Shown: positions 33,395-41,124 of the stretch, piece after piece
Numbering within the stretch: the first letter of the stretch is position 1
How the letters are laid out: every line of letters begins with the position of its first letter
Assembly (NCBI GenBank): GCA_945901845.1
Contig: CAMDLR010000015.1
Coordinates: 1 to 47,522, forward strand
Direction of reading: 5' to 3'
DNA from: Sediminibacterium ginsengisoli
GTDB lineage: Bacteria > Bacteroidota > Bacteroidia > Chitinophagales > Chitinophagaceae
Length of the DNA: 47,522 nucleotides
Made by a program: the position numbers and the translations under genes
The notes under the pieces: model-generated
The model's database searches: none
The model's input: only the letters and a program-made list of their open reading frames with translations
What the model was told of the DNA's origin: nothing

Positions 33395-35076
33395 TGAAAT
33401 CATTTTTTACCATAATTGCATACCCTATGAAAAAAGTATTTACAGCGATTGCCCTTCTAGTTTGCATGTTTACAAATGCACAAGAAGTAAGTATTATTCC
33501 GCAGCCTACCAGCTTAACAAAAAAAGATGGTTCGTTTGATATTTCTGCAAAAACAACGCTTCAAATTAAAAGTGCAGGTCAACAAAAAGCAGCCAACTTT
33601 TTTAATAAGTATTTGCAAGAATTTTATGGCTTTCAATTAAAAGTTACCGTTGGTTCTGGTGCAAAAAACGCTATTAGTTTAGTAAATAATCATTCAAAAG
33701 CTCCGAAGGGAACCTATACACTAGAATCTTCTAGTAACGGTGTTGCGATTAATGGAGCCAATGAAGAAGGTGTATTTTATGGTGTACAATCACTTATTCA
33801 ATTATTACCGATTCAAAAATCTACCAACTTAAATATACCAGCCGTAAGTATTCAAGATCAACCAAGATTTGTTTATAGAGGTATGCACTTAGATGAAGGC
33901 CGTCATTTTTTTGGGATGGACTTTGTAAAAAAATACATCGACTTTATTGCCATGTATAAGTTAAATACATTTCACTGGCATTTAACCGAAGACCAAGGAT
34001 GGAGAATTGAAATCAAAAAATATCCAAAATTAACAACTGTGGGTGGTTTTCGTAATGCTAATATTATTGGTCGTTACCCTGGTAAAGGAAGTAACAATAC
34101 CAAGTATGGTGGATTTTATACCCAAGCTCAAATCAAAGAAATTGTAAAATACGCTGCTGATAGATTTGTAACCATCATTCCTGAAATAGAAATGCCAGGT
34201 CATGCAAGTGCTGCTATTGCTGCGTATCCTGAGCTTAGTTGTTTTCCAAACGAATCAACACCAGCCATTCCTACCATGCATAGTGCTGCAACACTTGAAG
34301 CTTTAAAAAAGCCAGGCACTAAAATTGTACAAGAAACTTGGGGCGTATTTGATGATGTATTTACCCCTACCGAAAATACTTTTACTTTTTTACAAAACGT
34401 ATTAGATGAAGTGATGGCCTTATTCCCTTCAACTTATATTCATATTGGAGGAGATGAGTGCCCTAAAGAATCGTGGAAAAGATCTGAATTTTGTCAAAAC
34501 CTAATTAAAGAAAAAGGCTTGAAAGATGAGCACGGCTTACAAAGTTATTTTATTGGCCGCATCGAAAAATATTTAAACAGCAAGGGTCGTCAAATTATTG
34601 GATGGGATGAAATTTTAGAAGGTGGCCTCGCTCCTAACGCAACTGTCATGAGCTGGCGTGGTGAAAAAGGGGGTATAGAAGCTGCTAAAGAAAAGCACAA
34701 CGTTATTATGACCCCTGGTGGCTGGATGTATTTTGACCACCAACAAAATAAAAAAGAAGATTCTGTAAGCATTGGCGGATACACCACCATTCAAAAAGTA
34801 TACAGCTACGAACCACTTCCTAAAGAAATGGATCCTGCCGATTACAAATATGTTCTAGGCGCACAAGCCAACGTTTGGACAGAGTACATGAACAATACCG
34901 CTAAAGCAGAATACATGGTATTCCCGCGTATGAGTGCACTTAGTGAAGTTCTATGGACAAGTAAAGAAAATAAAAGCTGGCCTAGTTTTGAAAAGAAATT
35001 ATTACATGAATTTAAGCGTTACGATAATTTTAAAATCAATTATAGCAAGGCTTATTTTAATCCAGAGAATAATTAA
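33394..35076 (+). CDS. Secreted GH20 beta-N-acetylhexosaminidase
   Basis: A GH20 glycoside hydrolase, 560 residues from the ATG that overlaps the pyk stop, or 549 from the ATG at 33427, which gives a cleaner signal peptide (MKKVFTAIALLVCMFTNA). An N-terminal GH20b domain (about 30-150; IIPQPTSLTKKDG, SNGVAINGANEEGVFYGVQSL) is followed by the TIM barrel: FVYRGMHLDEGRHFFG, FHWHLTEDQGWRIEIKKYP, EIEMPGHASAA, and the catalytic Asp-Glu pair in HIGGDECPKESW, then GWDEILEGG and LGAQANVWTEYM. It releases terminal GlcNAc from chitin, glycans or peptidoglycan fragments in the periplasm or outside. The adjacent nagB fusion suggests use of the GlcNAc produced. Confidence 0.96.
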   Translation: MKSFFTIIAYPMKKVFTAIALLVCMFTNAQEVSIIPQPTSLTKKDGSFDISAKTTLQIKSAGQQKAANFFNKYLQEFYGFQLKVTVGSGAKNAISLVNNHSKAPKGTYTLESSSNGVAINGANEEGVFYGVQSLIQLLPIQKSTNLNIPAVSIQDQPRFVYRGMHLDEGRHFFGMDFVKKYIDFIAMYKLNTFHWHLTEDQGWRIEIKKYPKLTTVGGFRNANIIGRYPGKGSNNTKYGGFYTQAQIKEIVKYAADRFVTIIPEIEMPGHASAAIAAYPELSCFPNESTPAIPTMHSAATLEALKKPGTKIVQETWGVFDDVFTPTENTFTFLQNVLDEVMALFPSTYIHIGGDECPKESWKRSEFCQNLIKEKGLKDEHGLQSYFIGRIEKYLNSKGRQIIGWDEILEGGLAPNATVMSWRGEKGGIEAAKEKHNVIMTPGGWMYFDHQQNKKEDSVSIGGYTTIQKVYSYEPLPKEMDPADYKYVLGAQANVWTEYMNNTAKAEYMVFPRMSALSEVLWTSKENKSWPSFEKKLLHEFKRYDNFKINYSKAYFNPENN

Positions 35077-35100
35077 TTTATACTGCAATACCTATTTGTT

Positions 35101-36999
35101 ATGATAGACGCATTTGAAAAAGTCCCAGTCCAAATTTTTCCTTCACCAAAAGAAGGTTCCGCATTTGTTGCCAGTGAAATTGCTACGTTAATAAAAGCAA
35201 AAGCTGCAAAAAATGAAGCCTGTGTACTTGGTTTAGCAACGGGTTCTACCCCTATTAAATTATACCAAGAGCTGGTAAGACTGCACAAAGAAGAAGGACT
35301 CAGTTTTAAAAATGTGATCACTTTTAATTTAGATGAATATTTTCCAATAGAGGCTGATGCACCTCAAAGCTATTGGAGCTTTATGCACAAACATTTATTT
35401 AACCACATCGATATAGATCCAAAAAATATCCATATCCCAAGTGGCAAATGGCCTAAAGATGACATTAAAAAATATTGCGCCGAGTATGACGCTGCCATTG
35501 TACATGCTGGCGGTATCGATTTACAAATTTTAGGTATTGGCGGTAATGGACATATTGGCTTTAACGAACCAGGTTCTAGTATCATTTCAAAAACCAGGCT
35601 TGTAAACCTTGCCAACAATACAAGACTCGCCAACGCTTACGAGTTTTCACACTTATCAAAAGTCCCACGACTTGCTGTTACCATGGGCATTGGCACGATC
35701 ATGCAATCGAAGCGCATATTATTAATGGCATTTGGTCACAAAGGTGAAATTATTACGCGAGCTACCGAAGGTGATGTAACAGAGCAAGTGCCTGCAAGCA
35801 TTTTACAAGAGCATGCTAATTGTACTTTTATTATTGACACTACGGTTTCTGAATCGCTAACGCGCATTAAATCGCCGTGGTTAACAGGCAACTGTGTTTG
35901 GGATAAAAAATTAATGAAGCGCGCCGTTATTGAGCTTTCATTAAAATTAGACAAAGAAGTTTTAAGTCTTACTGCTAAAGATTACAACGAAAACGGTTTA
36001 GCCGATTTACTCGTAGAAAAAACCGACGCCTACGAAATTAATTTAGAAGTCTTTTACATGTTAAGGGATAGCTTAACGGGCTGGCCAGCAGGAAAACCCA
36101 ACGCGGTTATTCCGGCACATCCTGAAAGAAGCAATCCGTATCCAAAAAAGTGTTTGATATTTTCACCCCACCCCGATGATGACATCATTAGTATGGGCGG
36201 TACGTTTATGCGTTTACATGAACAAGGCAACGAAGTGCATGTGGCCTACCAAACAAGTGGTAACATTGCGGTATCCGATGAATTTGTTACACGCTTTTTA
36301 GATTTTGCTGTTGGTTTTGAAGATCTATTTGGCATCGATAATAAAAAGAGTCAAGAAATTTTACAAGCAGCTCGCAACTATATAGCCACCAAGCAAAAAG
36401 GTGGATTGGATTCTCCAGAAATAAGAACTATTAAGGGACTTATTAGACAGTGCGAAGCCAAAGCAACGTGTAGGTATGTGGGCTTAAAAGAAAATCAATA
36501 CCATTTTCAAAACTTACCTTTTTACGAAACAGGTAAAATAGAAAAGAATCCAATAGGCGAAGACGATGTGCTTCAGACCATGGAACTACTTCGAAAAATT
36601 CAACCACATCAAATTTATTGTGCTGGTGATTTAGCCGATCCGCACGGTACCCATAAAGTATGCTTAGATGTTGTGTTTGAAAGCATGCGCCGTTTAAAAG
36701 CCGCTGGTGATGCCTGGGTTAAAGATTGTTGGGTTTGGCTATACAAAGGTGCATGGCAAGAGTGGGATATTGCAGATATTGAAATGGCCATTCCTATGAG
36801 CCCCGATCAGGTTATTAAAAAACGTTTTGGGATTTTTATACACCAATCACAAAAAGACAGTGTTCCATTCCAGGGATCTGACATGCGCGAGTTTTGGCAG
36901 AGAGCAGAAACCAGAAATGCCAATACCGCTCAGTTATATGCCGCACTTGGTCAAACTAAATATGCAGCCATAGAGGCTTTTGTAAGGTGGCATTATTAA
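35101..36999 (+). CDS. nagB: Glucosamine-6-phosphate deaminase fused to an LmbE/PIG-L domain
   Basis: A 632-residue two-domain protein. Residues of about 1-270 are NagB: GLATGSTPIKLYQELVRLH, FNLDEYFPIEADAPQSY, LGIGGNGHIGFNEPGSS (active-site His) and GEIITRATEGDV. Residues of about 355-632 are an LmbE/PIG-L deacetylase fold: IFSPHPDDDIISMGGTF (metal-binding H-P-D-D), then AGDLADPHGTHKVC with a late His ligand. NagB turns glucosamine 6-phosphate into fructose 6-phosphate and ammonia. The fused PIG-L domain may remove an N-acetyl group from an upstream intermediate, which would combine two steps in one chain. This fusion is known in Bacteroidota. It follows the GH20 gene by 24 bp, consistent with amino-sugar catabolism. 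Confidence 0.93.
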   Translation: MIDAFEKVPVQIFPSPKEGSAFVASEIATLIKAKAAKNEACVLGLATGSTPIKLYQELVRLHKEEGLSFKNVITFNLDEYFPIEADAPQSYWSFMHKHLFNHIDIDPKNIHIPSGKWPKDDIKKYCAEYDAAIVHAGGIDLQILGIGGNGHIGFNEPGSSIISKTRLVNLANNTRLANAYEFSHLSKVPRLAVTMGIGTIMQSKRILLMAFGHKGEIITRATEGDVTEQVPASILQEHANCTFIIDTTVSESLTRIKSPWLTGNCVWDKKLMKRAVIELSLKLDKEVLSLTAKDYNENGLADLLVEKTDAYEINLEVFYMLRDSLTGWPAGKPNAVIPAHPERSNPYPKKCLIFSPHPDDDIISMGGTFMRLHEQGNEVHVAYQTSGNIAVSDEFVTRFLDFAVGFEDLFGIDNKKSQEILQAARNYIATKQKGGLDSPEIRTIKGLIRQCEAKATCRYVGLKENQYHFQNLPFYETGKIEKNPIGEDDVLQTMELLRKIQPHQIYCAGDLADPHGTHKVCLDVVFESMRRLKAAGDAWVKDCWVWLYKGAWQEWDIADIEMAIPMSPDQVIKKRFGIFIHQSQKDSVPFQGSDMREFWQRAETRNANTAQLYAALGQTKYAAIEAFVRWHY

Positions 37000-37619
37000 A
37001 AGAACCCATATCATGGTCGGAAGCATGGCAGTTACGAAGTTTTAGAAATAAAACCTTTGTTGCGCTTGCGTTGGTAGCGATCATTTTATTGACGCTCCCT
37101 ACTTTTTTTGCTTTTATAGAAAAAAGAGAAGGCATGGTGTTACAGGACTTTGTTTTGGATACCATTCCGGCAATGGATGTTTCGGTGCCTACTTTTGTAA
37201 TTATTTGGAGCATGGTACTCTTGGTTTTTTACAGAATCTATCAAAATCCAAGGCTATTTTTAGTAATTGCATATGGTTTTATTTTAATGTGTTTGTGCCG
37301 GGTTCTAACCATTAGTATCCTTCCTTTAAACCCACCGCCGGGCTTAATTACGCTAAAAGACCCTATCGCCAATATTGTCTATGGTGGAAAGGGCATTTTT
37401 ATTACAAAAGACCTGTTTTATTCGGGTCATACGGGCAATATGTTCTTGTTTTTCCTTTGTTTACAGGCTAAATGGGACAAAATATTCGCATTAACCGCTG
37501 CCGTATTAATAGGCATTTTAGTGCTAGTTCAGCACATACATTACACCATAGACGTAATTGCCGCCTTTATTTTTACCTATTTTATCTATTTATTAGCCAA
37601 AAAAGTGGCTTTTTTTTAA
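36987..37619 (+). CDS. PAP2/sphingomyelin-synthase-like membrane protein
   Basis: A 210-residue protein with about six membrane segments. It starts with GTG (36987) overlapping the nagB end by 13 bp, implying translational coupling. The two motifs DLFYSGHTGN and HYTIDVIAAF match the catalytic D3 and D4 motifs of the sphingomyelin-synthase-like PAP2_C family, whose His-His-Asp triad transfers or hydrolyses lipid phosphate groups. In an organism with serine palmitoyltransferase in the same window, a phosphosphingolipid synthase or a lipid phosphatase is plausible. The start is uncertain because there is no strong ribosome-binding site. The family call is good; the substrate is inferred. Confidence 0.85.
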   Translation: MALLKEPISWSEAWQLRSFRNKTFVALALVAIILLTLPTFFAFIEKREGMVLQDFVLDTIPAMDVSVPTFVIIWSMVLLVFYRIYQNPRLFLVIAYGFILMCLCRVLTISILPLNPPPGLITLKDPIANIVYGGKGIFITKDLFYSGHTGNMFLFFLCLQAKWDKIFALTAAVLIGILVLVQHIHYTIDVIAAFIFTYFIYLLAKKVAFF

Positions 37620-37704
37620 TGTATTGACTATCTTTAAAGGTTAATGGTCCTTTGACTGTTAACAATTTAATAATAATTCCTTAACATTAAAGTCATACTT
37701 ATAG

Positions 37705-38532
37705 ATGATTACAGTAAGCATGAAAATCTGGGACAGCCGCTTTGAACTCGGAGATGCTGTAAGTGAAGAGCAACTGGCTTTTTTTAAGGAGCACGGTGTA
37801 ATTGTTTTTAGAAACTTTTTACAAAATGAACAAGTAGCAACATATATAGCGGAGCAACAAAGATTAGAAGCACAGTGGCTCGCAGAAAAAAAAGAAAAAG
37901 TAAATGGTATTCCTTTAAAATTTGGTAAAGATGATAAAGGCAACACCACCATTCAGCGCTTATGCTTTAGCTCTCTTCACAGTGAGCCCTTACAACAATT
38001 ATTAGCTGACCAACGACTACAAGCATTAACTGCATTTTTACACCCGTATAATGGCCGTATAGCAGAAAATGAAAAAGACGGACTTGTTATCAATAATTAC
38101 ATCAACACGCCAAATAGTACGTTTACCCAAATGGGTTGGCACACCGATAGTCCCCGCGATTTATTTATGGGTCAAAAAATTATGCCCATGCTTAACGTGG
38201 GTATTCATTTAGACACTTGCCCTTTTGACAATGGTGGTTTAAGGATCATTCCGGGAACCCATAAACAGGGCATGTTTAAACTACTCTTTGGTAAAAAATA
38301 TTTCTTAGACAATAACGATGACCCTCGTGAGGTTGGTTTTAATATCAACGCTGGCGATTTATCGGTACATGATGGACGATTGTGGCACCGTGTTAAACAA
38401 TCTCCTAACTTTGGTGAAGCTAGTAGACGCCGTGTGATGTATGTTCCTATCGTTACCGGAAAATACACGCCCAAAGACGAAAACAGCAAAACACCTTTCT
38501 ACCACAGGTTTACAGCTAAGGTTCACCACTAA
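37705..38532 (+). CDS. Phytanoyl-CoA dioxygenase (PhyH)-family Fe(II)/2-oxoglutarate oxygenase
   Basis: A 275-residue PhyH-family protein, cytoplasmic. The double-stranded beta-helix core shows the iron-binding facial triad: H-x-D in MGWHTDSPRD and the distal His in LSVHDGRLWHR, with the 2-oxoglutarate-binding Arg near EASRRRVMYVPI. FDNGGLRIIPGTHKQG is the standard central loop. An alternative ATG at 37720 (MKIWDS) would shorten it by five residues. The substrate is unknown; members hydroxylate fatty acyl chains, natural products or amino acids. It precedes the SDR gene by 10 bp, so the two may oxidise the same small molecule in sequence. Confidence 0.9.
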   Translation: MITVSMKIWDSRFELGDAVSEEQLAFFKEHGVIVFRNFLQNEQVATYIAEQQRLEAQWLAEKKEKVNGIPLKFGKDDKGNTTIQRLCFSSLHSEPLQQLLADQRLQALTAFLHPYNGRIAENEKDGLVINNYINTPNSTFTQMGWHTDSPRDLFMGQKIMPMLNVGIHLDTCPFDNGGLRIIPGTHKQGMFKLLFGKKYFLDNNDDPREVGFNINAGDLSVHDGRLWHRVKQSPNFGEASRRRVMYVPIVTGKYTPKDENSKTPFYHRFTAKVHH

Positions 38533-38542
38533 TATTTAAATT

Positions 38543-39322
38543 ATGATGCCATTTGCATTAATTACTGGCGGAAGCAAAGGCATCGGTAAATCTATTGCCA
38601 CCGAACTTGCTGCGCGGCGTTACAATTTGTTACTTGTGGCAAGAGATGCTTCATTGTTAAGCGCGCATGCGTCTTATGTATCAGAAAAATATGGTATTGA
38701 AGCGCATTACCTCACTTTAGATTTAAGCCAAACAGGTGCAACTCAAGTATTAATGGATTGGATTATTTCCAATAATTATAATGTTGGTGTTCTCGTCAAC
38801 AACGCGGGCTATGGATTGAGTGGCCCTTTTACAAAATATAGCGCCAACGATCACCTCGAAATGATGCGTGTAAATATGGAAGTGCCGGTTGCATTAACGT
38901 CTGCGCTACTTCCCATGCTAACGCGCAACAGTCCAGCCTATATTTTAAATATTGCGAGTTCTGCTGCTTACCAAGCTGTACCCGGCCTTTCGGTATACGC
39001 CGCGTCTAAATCTTTTGTGCTCAGTTTTAGCAGAGGTCTCAGACATGAACTCAAAAACACCGGCGTATATGTTACAGCCGTTAGTCCGGGCTCTACCGAC
39101 ACCAACTTTGCCAACAGAGCCGATGTGGGCCCAAAAGCGCTTAAAACAGCCGAGAAAGTGAATATGACACCTGAAGCTGTAGCTAAAATTGCCGTAACTG
39201 CATTATTTAACAAAAAACCCGAAGTTATTACCGGCATTATTAATAAGCTTGGTGCCTTTTTTGTATGGTTATTGCCTAAAAAACTTGCAGAATCAATCGC
39301 TGCTGGCCTTTATGGCCTATAA
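38543..39322 (+). CDS. Short-chain dehydrogenase/reductase (classical SDR)
   Basis: A 259-residue classical SDR. It has the cofactor motif ALITGGSKGIGKSIA, VLVNNAGYGLSGPF, the catalytic Ser in ILNIASSAAYQ, the YAASK active-site box and VSPGSTDTNF. The Arg in LVARDA after the second strand suggests NADP(H). The text resembles the DltE/YqjQ-like subgroup. The substrate is unknown. It follows the PhyH-type oxygenase by 10 bp and is the last gene before the tRNA. Confidence 0.93.
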   Translation: MMPFALITGGSKGIGKSIATELAARRYNLLLVARDASLLSAHASYVSEKYGIEAHYLTLDLSQTGATQVLMDWIISNNYNVGVLVNNAGYGLSGPFTKYSANDHLEMMRVNMEVPVALTSALLPMLTRNSPAYILNIASSAAYQAVPGLSVYAASKSFVLSFSRGLRHELKNTGVYVTAVSPGSTDTNFANRADVGPKALKTAEKVNMTPEAVAKIAVTALFNKKPEVITGIINKLGAFFVWLLPKKLAESIAAGLYGL

Positions 39323-39346
39323 ATTTTAATAAAAAAGCATTCCTTT

Positions 39347-39377
39347 TTTGCAGTTAATCTTTTTGAGATTATCTTTG
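39347..39377 (+). promoter_or_regulatory. Bacteroidota-type promoter of the tRNA-Arg gene
   Basis: TTTG (39347-39350), exactly 19 bp, then TATCTTTG (39370-39377): an exact match to the TTTG-N19-TAnnTTTG promoter of Bacteroidota primary sigma factor. The tRNA begins 18 bp after the -7 box. This is the best promoter in the window. Confidence 0.85.
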
Positions 39378-39394
39378 CAACCCCTTAGGGTAAT

Positions 39395-39468
39395 GGCTGC
39401 GTAGCTCAACTGAATAGAGTACCTCACTACGGATGAGGGGGTTTTAGGTTTGAATCCTAACGCGGTCA
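39395..39468 (+). tRNA. tRNA-Arg(ACG)
   Basis: A full cloverleaf can be drawn. The acceptor GGCTGCG pairs with CGCGGTC (two G-T pairs); the D stem GCTC pairs with GAGT; the anticodon stem CCTCA/TGAGG encloses the loop CTACGGA with anticodon ACG (39429-39431); the variable loop is five bases; the T stem TTAGG/CCTAA encloses TTTGAAT. The discriminator base is A and the CCA end is not encoded. ACG reads CGU, CGC and CGA after A34-to-inosine editing. Confidence 0.95.
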
Positions 39469-39471
39469 CAA

Positions 39472-39498
39472 AGCCTCACAGAAATGTGGGGCTTTTTT
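39472..39498 (+). terminator. Rho-independent terminator of tRNA-Arg
   Basis: AGCCTCACA (39472-39480) pairs with TGTGGGGCT (39485-39493, one G-T pair) across a GAAA tetraloop, followed by five or six T residues. It starts 4 bp after the tRNA. Confidence 0.92.
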
Positions 39499-39513
39499 AT
39501 TTTTAAGCTAGGG

Positions 39514-39628
39514 CCGAACTTGTTCGGGCGAGCGAAGAAAATAAAAAGGCCAGTTCGCGAAGCGAACAGAGGCTTTGGGTAAGCCCAATTCGACAGGAAC
39601 GAGCGAACGAAGTGAGCGAGAATCCTGT
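39514..39628. repeat. Cluster of short hairpins downstream of tRNA-Arg
   Basis: Four stem-loops sit in 115 bp: CCGAAC/GTTCGG (39514-39527), GTTCGC/GCGAAC (39553-39567), GGCTT/AAGCC (39571-39585) and ACAGGA/TCCTGT (39593-39628). The block is GC-richer than its AT-rich surroundings and contains repeated GAACGA/GAGCGA text. It fits a REP-like intergenic element or a short-palindrome island. The last hairpin could end transcription of the minus-strand genes at 39644. Confidence 0.55.
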
Positions 39629-39643
39629 AAAATACTAACAGAA

Positions 39644-40045
39644 TTAATAAGCGCCTACACTTCCAGAACACTCATCACCCCCATCAGCACTTTGTAACCA
39701 TTCTTTCAAATAGCTAATTCGTATTTTTGTAATATTTTCTAAACATAGATTAACGCACACTGGATAAACACTACCATATTCTAATCTTGGATCTTTTGCC
39801 GGAAATCTCATTTTAATTTCCGCATCTCTTAATTGAATCCAAAGTCTTTCTGAAGCCCTTAAAGCATTTATGAAATCTGGATTTTTTGAATACTTTTTAA
39901 TAACTTTTTGGTAAACTACACCAAGCTCATCATCAACTTTCTTATAACTTTTATAAGAATCATTATTCATTTGTGATTGGCTTTGAGCAAATGAAAATTG
40001 AGTGCACATGATTGAAAAAAACAAAAAGATCAACTTTTTTTTCAT
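39644..40045 (-). CDS. Secreted DUF1311/LprI-like protein
   Basis: A 133-residue protein with a signal peptide (residues 1-20, ending FSFAQ). The mature part follows the DUF1311 (LprI-like) pattern: YKKVDDELGVVYQKVIKKY, LRASERLWIQLRDAEIKMR, EYGSVYPVCVNLCLENIT and ISYLKEWL, with the two cysteines that usually form a disulphide. LprI-type domains include lysozyme inhibitors, but the general role is not set. It is the last gene of a four-gene AT-rich unit and ends beside the hairpin cluster. Confidence 0.87.
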   Translation of the reverse strand: MKKKLIFLFFSIMCTQFSFAQSQSQMNNDSYKSYKKVDDELGVVYQKVIKKYSKNPDFINALRASERLWIQLRDAEIKMRFPAKDPRLEYGSVYPVCVNLCLENITKIRISYLKEWLQSADGGDECSGSVGAY

Positions 40046-40064
40046 AGATATTAGATTATAATAA

Positions 40065-40259
40065 TTAGTTAAAGGGATTAATATATTTACAAAAATATTG
40101 AGATAAAATTAAATTATCGTTACCAGTCCAAATCAATCTTTCCTTTTGTAAAAAAACTTTTTCAGCACTCTTAAAAGAAATATAGTCTATGCCTTTTTTT
40201 TGAGAACTACCTTCTAAAAAAAGTAAAATAAAAGAGATAGTTAAAAATAAAAGTTTCAT
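40065..40259 (-). CDS. Small secreted hypothetical protein
   Basis: A 64-residue protein with an N-terminal hydrophobic signal (MKLLFLTISFILLFLEGSSQ) and a short mature part containing FKSAEKVFLQKERLIW. I recognise no family. Its ATG overlaps the stop codon of the upstream gene (ATGA), so translation is probably coupled, which supports it being real despite its size. It precedes the DUF1311 gene by 19 bp. Function unknown. Confidence 0.6.
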   Translation of the reverse strand: MKLLFLTISFILLFLEGSSQKKGIDYISFKSAEKVFLQKERLIWTGNDNLILSQYFCKYINPFN

Positions 40260-40720
40260 ATAAGCTTATTATTATCAGCGATTAATAATTTTTTATACCT
40301 ATTAATCTTTACCCAATAAATAATCCAGCTAATCAAAGCTCCATAAACTAAAATATACTCGATAAGCTCCTTATCAAGATTTGGATGAGAAAAAGTAAAA
40401 AAATATATAACATATGTTACAAGAAATGAAGAATTAATATATCCTATAGTTTCCCCAGGACGTTTTTGATCAATAGCTATCTTCCTATCCGCAAATTCGT
40501 TACTTAAAGATGTAGCAATAGAATTAACTAATTTAAAGTGGTAATAAAGATTAAAACCTATGATAAACATAAACCAAACATAATTTGGATCAATTGTTCT
40601 ATTCTTAACATCAATGAGCAGTAACGTTTTTCGTAAAGAATTTAAATATAACACTGCGGGGACAAGCACTATTAAAAGCGATATCATCCCTACTAATTCC
40701 AATAAACCTAAATTTCCCAT
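40256..40720 (-). CDS. Four-helix membrane protein of unknown function
   Basis: A 154-residue protein with about four membrane helices (near 7-26, 48-66, 96-113 and 122-138). WFMFIIGFNLYYHFKLVNSIATSLSNEF recalls small Bacteroidota membrane proteins with a WF-F-NLYWHF motif, but I cannot name the family. The stop codon overlaps the next gene's ATG. It is strongly AT-biased, like its neighbours. Function unknown. Confidence 0.75.
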   Translation of the reverse strand: MGNLGLLELVGMISLLIVLVPAVLYLNSLRKTLLLIDVKNRTIDPNYVWFMFIIGFNLYYHFKLVNSIATSLSNEFADRKIAIDQKRPGETIGYINSSFLVTYVIYFFTFSHPNLDKELIEYILVYGALISWIIYWVKINRYKKLLIADNNKLI

Positions 40721-40768
40721 AATGCATTTTTTTAATATGAAGTTAATCTAATTTGTTATTAATAAAAA

Positions 40769-40996
40769 TCACCTATACTCAATCTTACAAGCCCTTCTAC
40801 CTAATTTTTTAGCTTCCGCCAATGTTATTTCGAATACCTGAGTAGAACATTTAGACAACCCTTTACATCTGTCAGATTTATGGAAAACCTTCGACGAAGG
40901 GCCTTTACAAATGAAAACTCCACTTTCAACCAAACTAAATGACACAAGAATTGAGATGATTAAAAAGGATAAAACCAATCTTGCAACAAAATTCAT
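40769..40996 (-). CDS. Small Cys/His-rich secreted or membrane-anchored protein
   Basis: A 75-residue protein: an N-terminal hydrophobic segment (about 5-25) and then a compact domain with ICKGPSSKVFHKSDRCKGLSKC, followed by ITLAEAKKLGRRACKIEY. The C...H...C...C..C spacing resembles Ada-like small zinc-binding domains common in Bacteroidota. The cysteines may bind metal or form disulphides. It is the first gene of the four-gene unit, 48 bp before the membrane protein gene. Function unknown. Confidence 0.7.
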   Translation of the reverse strand: MNFVARLVLSFLIISILVSFSLVESGVFICKGPSSKVFHKSDRCKGLSKCSTQVFEITLAEAKKLGRRACKIEYR

Positions 40997-41124
40997 AAAC
41001 AGTACTTTTTATATATAAATATAATAAATTTAAATACACTAAGCCATTGTAATTACTCAACATTGATTCCACAAACCCATACAAATCCATTACATTCACC
41101 GAATTACAACCTCAACAAGCAAAC

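Noticed and set aside
37620..37704. AAAGG/CCTTT hairpin as terminator after the PAP2 gene
   Set aside because: The stem is only five base pairs and has no T-run after it.
39514..39628. Hairpin cluster as a CRISPR or riboswitch
   Set aside because: The arms differ from one another, there is no constant repeat-spacer pattern, and no downstream plus-strand gene is placed to be controlled.
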